Shown here in pieces: positions 56,579 through 64,000 of a DNA stretch of 64,000 nt (the first letter of the stretch is position 1; each line of letters opens with the position of its first letter). Source of the stretch: Microbulbifer sp. HZ11 (lineage in GTDB: Bacteria; Pseudomonadota; Gammaproteobacteria; Pseudomonadales; Cellvibrionaceae); the NCBI RefSeq assembly GCF_000708675.1, contig NZ_JELR01000002.1, positions 496,001-560,000 on the forward strand, read 5' to 3'. The position numbers and the translations under genes are program-made. The notes under the pieces were generated by a model. The model was not told the origin of the DNA and searched no databases. It saw only the letters and a program-made list of their open reading frames with translations.

Positions 56579-59086
56579 ATGGAAATTGTGCGCATGAACT
56601 CACCTACTGATGATTTTCGGCAGGCGATGCTTGCCGCTGGGCTAGAGCCGCCCGACCACATCAACGCCGACGGCGAGCTTCACAGGTTCGGCATGAACGG
56701 CGATACCGGCACGCCGTGCTGGTACTCGCTGCACATCGACGATAACCCGGCTGGTGCCTTTGGTTGCCACAAGCGCGACATAAACGAAGGGTGGAGCTAT
56801 CGCAACCCCTCAGAATTGACGCCTGCCGAGCGCCAGCAGCTTCGCGAGCGCGCCGAGGCGTCCCGCCAGCAGGCAGCCGCCGAACGTCGCGAGAAGCAGG
56901 CACAGGCAGCCCAGAAGGCCGAAAAATTCTGGCGAGAGTCCAGCCCTGCCGACCCGGATCATCCCTACCTCAAGCGCAAGGGTATAGCGCCCCACGGTGC
57001 CCGCCAGATACATGACAGCCTGCAGGTGCCGCTGTTTGATGCCGACGGCAAGCTGACGAATTTGCAGCGAATCAACTCGGACGGCACAAAGCGCTACCTA
57101 CCCGATGCCGCAAAGCGTAGTCACTTTTGTCCACTGGGGAAGATCCGTCCTGATGGCCGGGTGCTCATTGCCGAGGGTTTCGCAACTGCCGCGAGTGTGC
57201 ACGAATCCACGGGTGAAACTGCGATAGTCGCTTTCGATTGCGGTAACCTTCGGCCTGTGGCCGAGGCGCTGCGGAATAAATATCCTGACCTGAAAATCGA
57301 CTTCGTCGCCGACAACGATCACCTCACCGATGGTAACCCCGGAATACGTCACGCTGTTAAGACGGCCCGCGCCGTTGGGGGTGCCATCTATTTTCCAGTA
57401 TTTCCCGAGGGCGCAAGCGGCAGCGATTTTAATGATCTGGCTCGCCTTACCGAGAGCGGCCCCGACCTTGATGCCGTACGCCAGCAGCTCGAACACCCCC
57501 GCACTGAAACTGAAATCAGCTTTTTACTTAACAGGACTGGCGGAAACGGCGGATTGGCGGATTCCCAGCAATCACGGGGGTTAGAGGCGGCGGATGAAGT
57601 GGCGGACGAGTGGCGGACGAGCCCCGAGCCGCTAGCGGAAAGGCCCCGAACGCCTGAGTTTCCGGCTGACGCACTGGGGCAATTGCTCGGATCAGCCGCG
57701 CAAAAAATCGCGTATTTCGTGCAGGCGCCACTGGCCATGTGCGGTGCGGCGGCATTGGCTGCCGCCGCACTATCTGTGCAGCAGTACATCAACGTGCGCC
57801 GTGGGGGTGTTGGCACGGGGCCCGTGAGTTTATATGTCTTGACCGTCTCCGGTAGTGGCGACCGGAAAACTTCTGTCGACAAACTCGCGCTCCGAGGTGT
57901 ACGCGAAGTCGAAGGCGAGCGGATTGAGGCTCACAAGCAGGAGCAATCCGACTATCGAGCCCAACTAACAGCGTGGCAAACCCGTCGGGATTCAATCGCG
58001 GCCACTGACAAGGGCAAGGTGCTGTCGCAGGACGCGCAGACCAAACTGGAAGAAAAGCTGGAAGCCCACGAAGCCGAACGCCCTGAGCCACCCCAGCGCC
58101 CGAATTTCACGTTTTCCGAACCAACTGCGGAAGGCATTTATCGTCATTTTGAAAATGGCCACCCGAGTGCCGGGCTGTTTTCTGATGAGGGGATCGGGTT
58201 TTTCGGCGGCCACGGCATGATGCCTGAGTCGAGGGGGCGGATGCTCGCCACGCTGTCGAGTTGCTGGGATGGCTCGCCGTTTACACGCACCCGATCCACT
58301 GAGGGCCAGTCAGGAATCCTCGCCAATCGCCGCCTATCTTGTCACCTGATGTGCCAGCCCGTTGTCGCCGCCCAGGTACTTGCCGATCCGGTGATGGTCG
58401 GTCAGGGATTTTTGCCGAGATTTTTAATCACTCGCGCCGATAGTCTCGCGGGCAGCCGCTTTATTCAGCCGCGACCAATCGACGAAAATCCCGAGCACGA
58501 CCCGGATTTACAAAAATTCTGGAGCCGACAAAAAGCGTTAATCAGCGGCAAGCCCGAGGTGGACGACAACGGCGGGCTGAAGCTCAAAACGCTGGAAATC
58601 AGGGGCGAAGCACTGACGACGTGGCGAGCACTCCACGATGGCATAGAGGCGGAAATGGGCGAGGATGGCGCTTACAGGGATATTCGCCCCTTCGCCTCGA
58701 AGGCCGCCGAGAATGCCGCCCGGATCGCCGCTGTACTGGCGTATTTCGAGCACGACCCGGAAAGCCGTCACGATCCAGAAATCACCACTGCGCACGTTGA
58801 GCGCGCCGGGAAGTTGATCGCCTACTTTCTCGCGCTAATTTCAGCTCGCGAGCAGGAGGCCGAGCAGGACGCACAGGAAATCGCCTGCACTGATTTACTG
58901 ACGTGGATCAGGAATCACGGCGGCGAATTGGCGTCAGTGGATTTCAAAAAGTTGCCTCGCGGTTTTCGCATGGCCCGGCAGTGCCGCCCGCTTCTCGGGA
59001 TTCTGGTCGAGCGCGGCTATCTGAAAATCAGCCAGTACAGCGACAACGATCATCCGCAAAAATGGCAGGTGATCGAAAATGCTTGA
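56579..59086 (+). CDS. Toprim and DUF3987 replication protein (primase-helicase-like)
   Basis: An 835-residue protein from ATG 56579. A short zinc-finger-like region (CWYSLHIDDNPAGAFGCHK) comes first, then a charged Ala/Gln/Glu linker (about residues 75-125). A Toprim-like domain (VLIAEGFATAASVHESTGE, IDFVADNDH) follows, then a DUF3987/YfjI-like helicase domain (residues about 360-830) with a P-loop-like VSGSGDRKTSVDK. Such proteins initiate replication of satellites and plasmids. No clear ribosome site marks the start; ATG 56594 or one near 56510 are alternatives. Confidence 0.8.
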   Translation: MEIVRMNSPTDDFRQAMLAAGLEPPDHINADGELHRFGMNGDTGTPCWYSLHIDDNPAGAFGCHKRDINEGWSYRNPSELTPAERQQLRERAEASRQQAAAERREKQAQAAQKAEKFWRESSPADPDHPYLKRKGIAPHGARQIHDSLQVPLFDADGKLTNLQRINSDGTKRYLPDAAKRSHFCPLGKIRPDGRVLIAEGFATAASVHESTGETAIVAFDCGNLRPVAEALRNKYPDLKIDFVADNDHLTDGNPGIRHAVKTARAVGGAIYFPVFPEGASGSDFNDLARLTESGPDLDAVRQQLEHPRTETEISFLLNRTGGNGGLADSQQSRGLEAADEVADEWRTSPEPLAERPRTPEFPADALGQLLGSAAQKIAYFVQAPLAMCGAAALAAAALSVQQYINVRRGGVGTGPVSLYVLTVSGSGDRKTSVDKLALRGVREVEGERIEAHKQEQSDYRAQLTAWQTRRDSIAATDKGKVLSQDAQTKLEEKLEAHEAERPEPPQRPNFTFSEPTAEGIYRHFENGHPSAGLFSDEGIGFFGGHGMMPESRGRMLATLSSCWDGSPFTRTRSTEGQSGILANRRLSCHLMCQPVVAAQVLADPVMVGQGFLPRFLITRADSLAGSRFIQPRPIDENPEHDPDLQKFWSRQKALISGKPEVDDNGGLKLKTLEIRGEALTTWRALHDGIEAEMGEDGAYRDIRPFASKAAENAARIAAVLAYFEHDPESRHDPEITTAHVERAGKLIAYFLALISAREQEAEQDAQEIACTDLLTWIRNHGGELASVDFKKLPRGFRMARQCRPLLGILVERGYLKISQYSDNDHPQKWQVIENA

Positions 59087-59405
59087 TCTGATCTCCCGAG
59101 GCCGAAATCTCGCGGATTCACTGGCGGTGAACGGCTATCCGCCACCTATCCGCCAGCCGTCCGCCAGCGCAAACCCGTATGAAACCTCACTTTCCGCCAA
59201 TCCGCCGAATCCGCCACCCCCTGAGCCTGTATTCCGGGTTTGGCAGATTATTTTGCCGGATGGACGGCAGGTGCGGATGACGGGCCAGCCCTGCGACCAT
59301 GCCGAGGCGCTGGAGGCTGCCAAATTCCATTGGCCGGGCGCAACTGTCGATCCATACCAGCCGGGCAAGGACGCCCGCTCAACCTGCACAAGGGGTGCAC
59401 CATGA
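59079..59405 (+). CDS. Small unknown island protein, proline-rich
   Basis: A 108-residue protein that overlaps the replication gene by 8 bases. The N-terminal half is Ser/Pro/Asn-rich and probably disordered. The C-terminal half (VWQIILPDGRQVRMTGQP, then AKFHWPGATVDPY) may form a small folded domain. Translational coupling suggests a job linked to replication. No homology is recognised. Confidence 0.55.
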   Translation: MLDLISRGRNLADSLAVNGYPPPIRQPSASANPYETSLSANPPNPPPPEPVFRVWQIILPDGRQVRMTGQPCDHAEALEAAKFHWPGATVDPYQPGKDARSTCTRGAP

Positions 59406-59857
59406 AAAGACCACTGAGCCGCGAGGCAGAGCTTCACCTTGCGCATCAACTTCACCAACTAAATCAAAACCTCACCATCCGCGCTGACGGTACGGTACAG
59501 GAATTTTCCGCACTCCGAGCTTGTTACACGGATCATTCCCTTGCCGATCTTGAATATGGCGTTGAGGGGGCTATGGCCCTACAGCGAGCGGCAGGGGCAG
59601 AACTGGCAGCATTTGCGCAAAGCCTCCTTGACCTGCTTACCGAGAATTGCCGGAAAGGTTTTGCCCCCGACGATGTGCGCAACCTGAAAGTGCCGCGCAC
59701 CATATCTGGTTGCCTGTATCGCGGGAAAATACGCTCGCTGTCAGAGCTTTCCAAGGCTACGGATCAGCGGATTCTGGATTGCCCAGGTATCGGGCCGCAC
59801 CGGCTCAGTATCATCAAGGCCGCTATTCATGCGAGGGGGTACTGTCATGCCAATTAA
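59402..59857 (+). CDS. Small protein with a helix-hairpin-helix C-terminus like alpha-CTD
   Basis: A 151-residue protein from ATG 59402, with an ATGA overlap with the previous gene. An N-terminal helical region is followed by a C-terminal segment GKIRSLSELSKATDQRILD then CPGIGPHRLSIIKAAIHARG. That resembles the DNA-binding C-terminal domain of RNA polymerase alpha, a helix-hairpin-helix. It might bind DNA or contact transcription regulators. The likeness is by eye only. Confidence 0.55.
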   Translation: MKRPLSREAELHLAHQLHQLNQNLTIRADGTVQEFSALRACYTDHSLADLEYGVEGAMALQRAAGAELAAFAQSLLDLLTENCRKGFAPDDVRNLKVPRTISGCLYRGKIRSLSELSKATDQRILDCPGIGPHRLSIIKAAIHARGYCHAN

Positions 59858-60068
59858 GATTATCCGGCTACCTGTCGCTGCCGTGGAGTCGCTGAATCGG
59901 TACTTGAGTGATGGGGGTGCACACGGGCGGGTGCCACTCAGGGCGCGGGTTCACCAATGCCGAGAGTCGGTGTGGCAGAGGTACAAGAGGGCGCGGGAAA
60001 AGCAATCAGGCGACAGGTTTTTACTCGGGCTGGATCTGGCCGCCAGCCTGCAACGGCATAGCAAGTGA
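59847..60068 (+). CDS. Small basic island protein
   Basis: A 73-residue protein from ATG 59847, overlapping the previous gene by 11 bases, with GAGGGGG upstream. It is Arg-rich (RVPLRARVHQCRESVWQRYK) and likely binds nucleic acid. It is the last of a tightly coupled four-gene run after the replication protein. Function is unknown. Confidence 0.5.
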   Translation: MPIKIIRLPVAAVESLNRYLSDGGAHGRVPLRARVHQCRESVWQRYKRAREKQSGDRFLLGLDLAASLQRHSK

Positions 60069-60299
60069 TGGCGCAGGATCGCAGGTAGTTTTTTCCGATA
60101 TTGTGCGGTTTGTGTCGATTTTTGCGAAGGCGTTACTTTTGGCGTGCTGGATCACATTCGAGAGCAAGGGTAGTCGGGTGGATACAGGCCGCTTAAACAA
60201 TTTTTCAGGCGCCAATTCCGTTTGGCGTGGTTTTGTGGTTTGTGGGGTGGGATCGCTCTTACATCGAAATAAATGCCACAGAAAAACACCCCTCACACT

Positions 60300-60857
60300 T
60301 TACGCCACCTCAGCTTTCAGGGCCTCGTAAATCGTGGTTTTCCCCACGCCGTACTCTGACATCAAATCCTTGATAAGAACGCCCTGAGCGCGCTTTCTCT
60401 GAACCTCTGCTATCTGTTCGGCAGTGAGTGCCGCTTTCCGCCCGAACTGAACGCCACGGCTCTTTGCTGAAGCGATTCCGTCCAGCTGCCGCTCTTTGCG
60501 AAGTTCAGTTTCAAACTGAGCAATGGCACCCAGCATCGAGAACATCAATCGGCCCGTGGGGGTTCCAGTGTCGATTTGCTGATCCAGCACAACCAGCTCC
60601 ACGCCCTTTTCGTGCAGTTGGTCGGCAATCTGACAAAGGTGGCTCGTACTGCGCGCCAACCGATCTAGCCGAACGATAATCAACTTATCCCCGTGGCGCA
60701 GATACTTAAGGCAGTTCGCCAGTTCAGGACGCGCTCCATCAAGGCCGCTTTTCTTTTCCTCGAAGATTGTGGTCGCGCCGTAGTCCAGAACTCGGTCACG
60801 CTGTGACTCCAAGCTCTGCCCGGTGCTGCTGACCCGGATGTAGGCTACTGCCGTCAT
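60300..60857 (-). CDS. Serine resolvase/invertase family recombinase
   Basis: A 185-residue resolvase-type recombinase. The catalytic Ser is in AYIRVSSTGQSLESQRD, followed by the conserved LIIVRLDRLARS and MLGAIAQFETELRKER. A C-terminal helix-turn-helix (TAEQIAEVQRKRAQGV, YGVGKTTIYEAL) binds DNA. ATG 60857 is preceded by GGGGA. It may resolve multimers or invert DNA; a 12-bp palindrome lies upstream. It is convergent with the gene before it. Confidence 0.93.
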   Translation of the reverse strand: MTAVAYIRVSSTGQSLESQRDRVLDYGATTIFEEKKSGLDGARPELANCLKYLRHGDKLIIVRLDRLARSTSHLCQIADQLHEKGVELVVLDQQIDTGTPTGRLMFSMLGAIAQFETELRKERQLDGIASAKSRGVQFGRKAALTAEQIAEVQRKRAQGVLIKDLMSEYGVGKTTIYEALKAEVA

Positions 60858-61372
60858 ATTGTTCCCCAATGTCCAGATAAGTCTAAAGACGTTTACGGAA
60901 ACATATTAACGGACATAAAAACGAACATCAATGCCGAACGTTCGGGTTTGTATACTTTTCCGGACGCGAGTCCGGGCCGGTACGATGGGGTACTGGCCTG
61001 CTGGCCCACCTATGCCGATGTGCTGTGCCCTACCTGCCGGGCGTGGCGCTAGATGTGTTGGGATTGCCCTGCCAGCCGTGGGGGTGGCTCGCTTGAGCGG
61101 CAGCCAACAGGGTGTGGGATCGGCAGCGGATGCTATGGATTGGAGCGGGTGCCAGCCTCAGGCCTATTGCACATTGTGAGTTGCTGGCCGGGCTGGACGT
61201 GGAGTTGTCAGAATCAATTCAGTTTCTGGAATCCAGCCCGGTGCCCTGATAGCGTTTAAACGAATAGGCGGCAATGGACGAAGGCCCCCGGGGGTGTCTT
61301 GAACTCGCACAGGCGCTCTGATCTGACTGGAGTCCCACACGCATAACACCCCCTCAAACCCACAGTTCGCAC
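60858..61372. other. GC-rich intergenic stretch after the resolvase
   Basis: The first 100 bases include a palindrome (ccgaacgttcgg, 60934-60945), a candidate resolvase or operator site. The segment 60960-61250 is unusually GC-rich, with short open frames in several phases but none with a ribosome site or protein-like composition across its length. It could be a decayed gene. Confidence 0.45.
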
Positions 61373-61738
61373 TCAGGGTTGTTCGATGCAATTTCCATAG
61401 TACTGGGAAGCAATCAACCCCTCATACCCAACGCTGTTGCGGCTATGCACTGCCTTAAGGTCGTTATCCATAGTCGTGGACGTGATGCCAGCCATGCCAG
61501 TTACCTCAATGAAAGATTTCGCATAAGGTCTTTCAATGTAAGCAACAGGGTTACTGCCGGTGTTTCCGACCATATATGCCTTCTCTCCGTCCACTATATA
61601 AGTCAGCTCAATAACCTCTTTCCCTTGACTACCGTCCATGCTGTAACGGTCAAACTTGCATTTGTATGTATCAGCACTCGCGACGTTGGCTGTGAATATG
61701 ACTGTAAGGGCTGCGGGTAGCATTAAGTAATGTTTCAC
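61373..61738 (-). CDS. Small secreted protein of unknown function
   Basis: A 121-residue protein with a signal peptide ending near ASA-DTYKCKF, and one more Cys near the C-terminus (YYGNCIEQP) that could pair with the first. The middle is beta-rich with several Gly/Thr turns. It starts with GTG preceded by AGAGG. No family is recognised. It may be cargo of the island. Confidence 0.55.
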   Translation of the reverse strand: MKHYLMLPAALTVIFTANVASADTYKCKFDRYSMDGSQGKEVIELTYIVDGEKAYMVGNTGSNPVAYIERPYAKSFIEVTGMAGITSTTMDNDLKAVHSRNSVGYEGLIASQYYGNCIEQP

Positions 61739-62207
61739 GGGAACCTCTGGAAACTAAACTGGAAGAGCTGGTCATTTTTTAATCAAAAAAAAAGGATACC
61801 ACACCGCTCCTAGTTGTGACAGATAAGTGAGGAGTACGCATACCCCGCAATTGGTCTCGCAGTTGTTGAAATACGAAGGACTTCCTACACGCACCAACAG
61901 CCTGCACAAAGTGCGACTACCTCAGGAGGAAGGTTAAGGGGGGGGAATCAATCAGAACAAAATCTATTAAAAATCAATAACTTAATATACTTTTCGACAA
62001 CAACCTGAGCTCCAGGCACCATCTACGGCTAAAAGGTGTCCTCCGAAAAAAAGTGCTCTCAGTCACAAAATTTCTTCGCGATATTGACACCGTAGTAGCC
62101 ACTGCATAGTATCAATACAGCCCTGCTATCACGAAGGCTCACGTTCCTACGTGGGTCACAGTTAAAAGGTTGCATAGCAACCTATTAGCCTAGTGAGACG
62201 CGGGGTT
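61739..62207. other. AT-rich intergenic region
   Basis: About 470 bases without a gene. It contains A- and T-runs (61775-61795) that may hold the promoter of the secreted-protein gene on the minus strand. A small hairpin (aggttgc / gcaacct, 62168-62184) lies just past the DUF3800 stop and may end that transcript. Confidence 0.45.
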
Positions 62208-63047
62208 TTATTTTTTCCCCTTAACTCGTTCTGGGTTATATACAGATCCGTTGGATACGAAGTTCCAATGTCGGTAAGGATGGTGCCACTTGTTAGCACT
62301 GTCGCCCTGCATACCTGTTGAAACTCCAATATTGAAGCCCGGGTATAAATCCCTTATCCGCGCGTTGATGTATTTATACAGCTGCTCCTTGGCAACCGTT
62401 CTTTTACCCCGGCGATGCTGACCCGGTGGCTTTTCCCGATGCTTATCATTCAATCTAAAAGCCATACTTCCCAGAATCACATCCATGCACTGCAAAATCG
62501 GATGGTCATGTGACTCGACTTCGTAGATATCCTCAGGCGTTATTTTGACTTTGCCCGCACGAAAATCAGTAGTAGCTGACAGGGCAGCTATATATGCCTT
62601 GAAACGCTCGGACTGTTCATTGTTTTCAGGCAGTCGGTCAAAATTTATACGCACCCGAGTTGGGGCAGTTGGGGCAAAATGCGGCAAGCCGAAAGCGTGC
62701 TTAAGGAACTGGTAATAGAGCAGGTAGTATTCATTTTCCCGTTGTTGCTTCGAAAGGTGCCGTGCCTCATTACAGTTCTGGGTAAACATGATCCTCACTT
62801 TGACCAAACCTTCCTTGATTAAGTCAAAAAAGTGGCACATTAGCTCTCGATACTTTTCCAAGTAATTTGCCGTTACTTTTTGCCACTTTACTTCGCCATT
62901 CAGGTTCAACTCTTTCATTTTTTCAGCGATAGAATGTGCCACTATCTCCAGATCAGTGGATTTTATGAGCACACCACCATAGAAGTTTGAATAAAACTTG
63001 CCATCGATTACCGACTCATCACAGTAAATGACTAATTCGTTTGCCAT
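62208..63047 (-). CDS. DUF3800 family protein
   Basis: A 279-residue DUF3800 protein. It opens LVIYCDESVIDGKFYSNFYG with the acidic pair D-E-S expected for an RNase H-like active site, then has the GEVKWQKVTANYL segment and a later acidic zone near QCMDVILGSMAF. The family is frequent on mobile elements and near defence genes but its activity is not settled. It stands alone near the right island end and is the best cargo candidate. Confidence 0.8.
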   Translation of the reverse strand: MANELVIYCDESVIDGKFYSNFYGGVLIKSTDLEIVAHSIAEKMKELNLNGEVKWQKVTANYLEKYRELMCHFFDLIKEGLVKVRIMFTQNCNEARHLSKQQRENEYYLLYYQFLKHAFGLPHFAPTAPTRVRINFDRLPENNEQSERFKAYIAALSATTDFRAGKVKITPEDIYEVESHDHPILQCMDVILGSMAFRLNDKHREKPPGQHRRGKRTVAKEQLYKYINARIRDLYPGFNIGVSTGMQGDSANKWHHPYRHWNFVSNGSVYNPERVKGKK

Positions 63048-63555
63048 CCTTCCAGGGATCCTTGTATCTCATTATGCGAGGTGTTCCCTCACGTCTATGG
63101 CCACATTTTGTCTCAGGTAGCACTCTGTACCGTATTTGGGCCCAATTGATATGGCGTTAGGATACGAACTAATTTGCTGTATAAGCAACCAGTAAAAACT
63201 GATTAAACAAACTCCAACCGCAACCTTGATTCATAGCCGGCATTACACGCCAAAGATTTTTTAGGTTAAAAAGTAGACAAGTTTACGTTTTCAGATGCTG
63301 TATCAAAAATGAGCAAGTAATTATCCCTGTCGGAGTTTTAACGATGTGCATCAGGAGCAGTATTCTTTTTACCTCGAGAGTGACAGCCCCCTTAAAATGG
63401 CCTCAAAGTTTTGGCGTATAATGTTTTACAACAGGAGTCGAACCAGCATCCGCCACCCGTGCTACCTCAACCGTTGTTTTTTGCAACACCAGATGTAACA
63501 CTGACGGCCATGATTCGGCGACTTAAACAGAGAAATAAGGCCTTGTAGGTGGCGA
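63048..63555. other. Right-end intergenic region of the island
   Basis: About 500 bases with no gene. It holds the right copy of the 29-bp repeat and, on the minus strand, a T-arm-like fragment (gctggttcgactcctg, about 63431-63446) that may be a relic of an RNA gene. The rest is AT-rich and probably contains the DUF3800 promoter. Confidence 0.45.
63478..63506 (+). repeat. 29-bp direct repeat, right copy
   Basis: Matches 54070-54098 at 26 of 29 positions in the same orientation and ends 49 bases before attR. Confidence 0.65.
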
Positions 63556-63580
63556 TTCAACTTCCGCCATCTCCACCAAA
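63556..63580 (+). other. attR: right island attachment site
   Basis: TTCAACTTCCGCCATCTCC followed by ACCAAA repeats the tmRNA 3' end with two differences. The preceding sequence is not tmRNA, as expected of the duplicated target half. Confidence 0.8.
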
Positions 63581-63630
63581 CAAAAAAGCCCGCAACCGAA
63601 AGGTTGCGGGCTTTTTTGTTTGGTGGAGAT
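63569..63630. terminator. 62-bp perfect palindrome containing the original ssrA terminator
   Basis: Perfect 29-bp arms surround a GAAA loop. The inner part (aaaaaagcccgcaacc / ggttgcgggctttttt) is a textbook terminator; the outer part copies the attachment core atctccaccaaac in inverted orientation. It was probably the chromosomal tmRNA terminator before integration. Confidence 0.9.
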
Positions 63631-64000
63631 GATGCGAGTGGAATGCAAAGCGCCGGGTTCGATCAGCGCGCCCCGCGCGCTAAGACAGCCGCAGGCTGCC
63701 CCAAAGGGGTGAGGAGCGTAGCGACGAATCACTCCCACCACCGGGAAGTCAGCATGTGGCCCAACTCCTTTGAGCCCCCGTGTTTGTATATATTCCTGCC
63801 AAAACTTTACTCTGCCCAGGTATTGAAAAAGGTGAGCGAATCTCAGCTCACCTTTTTATCCGCGCATCCCGTGCTACAACCCTTGCGTGGTAAGGGATTA
63901 CGGAATTGGCCCCATTTGGAGCCACAAACTATCTGAGACAAATTTTTTCTGACTGGCCGAATACGCAAAATTTCAAAAACCTCTTTATAAATTTGGCGAG
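63631..64000. other. Sequence right of the island
   Basis: No convincing gene. An open frame at 63604-63936 begins inside the terminator palindrome and has no protein-like pattern. A terminator at 63826-63857 suggests transcription passing through. Confidence 0.4.
63826..63857. terminator. Bidirectional rho-independent terminator
   Basis: Inverted repeat aaaaaggtgagc / gctcacctttttat with an 8-base loop and flanking A/T runs. No gene that it would serve is visible inside the window. Confidence 0.8.

Larger units (their letters stand above)
53961..63580. mobile_element. Integrative island at ssrA (P4-like satellite or minimal integrative element)
   Basis: About 9.6 kb between attL and attR. 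Content in order: terminator, P4-type integrase, unknown protein, AlpA regulator, Toprim/DUF3987 replication protein, three small overlapping genes, serine resolvase (opposite strand), small secreted protein and DUF3800 protein (opposite strand). No structural phage or conjugation gene is present. The long AT-rich and noncoding stretches near the right end differ from the compact chromosomal genes. Confidence 0.85.

Noticed and set aside
60931-61179. 82-codon frame in the GC-rich stretch of the island
   Set aside because: Composition is Trp/Cys/Pro-rich and irregular, with competing frames of similar length and no ribosome site. It may be a decayed gene.
63431-63446. tRNA T-arm-like fragment on the minus strand
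   Set aside because: The stem pairs poorly and no acceptor, D-arm or anticodon arm is visible, so it is not a tRNA gene.
63604-63936. 110-codon frame right of the island
   Set aside because: Starts inside the terminator palindrome and reads through another terminator, with no recognisable pattern.

Overview
The window looks like a chromosomal segment of a marine gammaproteobacterium, probably Microbulbifer or a close Cellvibrionales relative. This is inferred from gene order and protein style, not from any search. Housekeeping blocks run greA-carB-carA-(insert)-dapB-(insert)-dnaJ-dnaK-grpE, recN, fur, bamE, rnfH, ratA, smpB, rlmD and ssrA. Most of this order is common in gammaproteobacteria, which makes the accessory insertions easy to see.

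Layout. 1-104 is the tail of an RND efflux pump. 190-3432 holds two paralogous phosphodiesterases and a coiled-coil membrane protein. 3689-12355 is a tightly packed seven-gene minus-strand operon: Tat-exported molybdenum hydroxylase, 2Fe-2S subunit, tri-heme cytochrome c, Tsx-like outer-membrane channel, HlyD-type lipoprotein, ABC ATPase and ABC-2 permease. 13049-19424 is a plus-strand curli (functional amyloid) locus: csgD-like regulator, csgE, csgF, csgG and four different curlin-repeat proteins. 19511-24601 is greA, carB, carA. 25051-28746 holds a YfiR-family protein, a RimB-RimK fusion, dapB and a small periplasmic protein. 28817-39287 is a vibrioferrin-type siderophore locus: TonB receptor and SbnG-like aldolase/citrate synthase on the minus strand, a Fur box, then pvsABCDE on the plus strand. 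39365-43315 is dnaJ, dnaK, grpE with sigma-32 promoters. 43594-53212 is recN, an acyltransferase, fur, bamE, rnfH, ratA, two NSS-family transporters around smpB, and rlmD.

The tmRNA gene (53572-53960) encodes the tag ANDDNYGAQLAA. A 263-bp inverted-repeat element lies between its apparent promoter and its mature 5' end. A roughly 9.6-kb integrative island follows, bounded by an imperfect 25-bp repeat of the tmRNA 3' end. It carries a P4-type integrase, an AlpA regulator, a Toprim/DUF3987 replication protein, small unknown genes, a serine resolvase, a secreted small protein and a DUF3800 protein. It has no capsid, tail or conjugation genes, so it resembles a P4-like satellite or minimal integrative element. 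A 62-bp perfect palindrome that includes the attachment core and a strong terminator marks its right end.

How the parts relate. Fur, encoded in the window, probably represses the siderophore locus through the box at 31910. SmpB and tmRNA form the trans-translation pair. GrpE, DnaK and DnaJ form the Hsp70 cycle. CarAB and DapB feed arginine/pyrimidine and lysine/peptidoglycan synthesis. All coordinates and motifs were read by eye; no alignment or database search was run.
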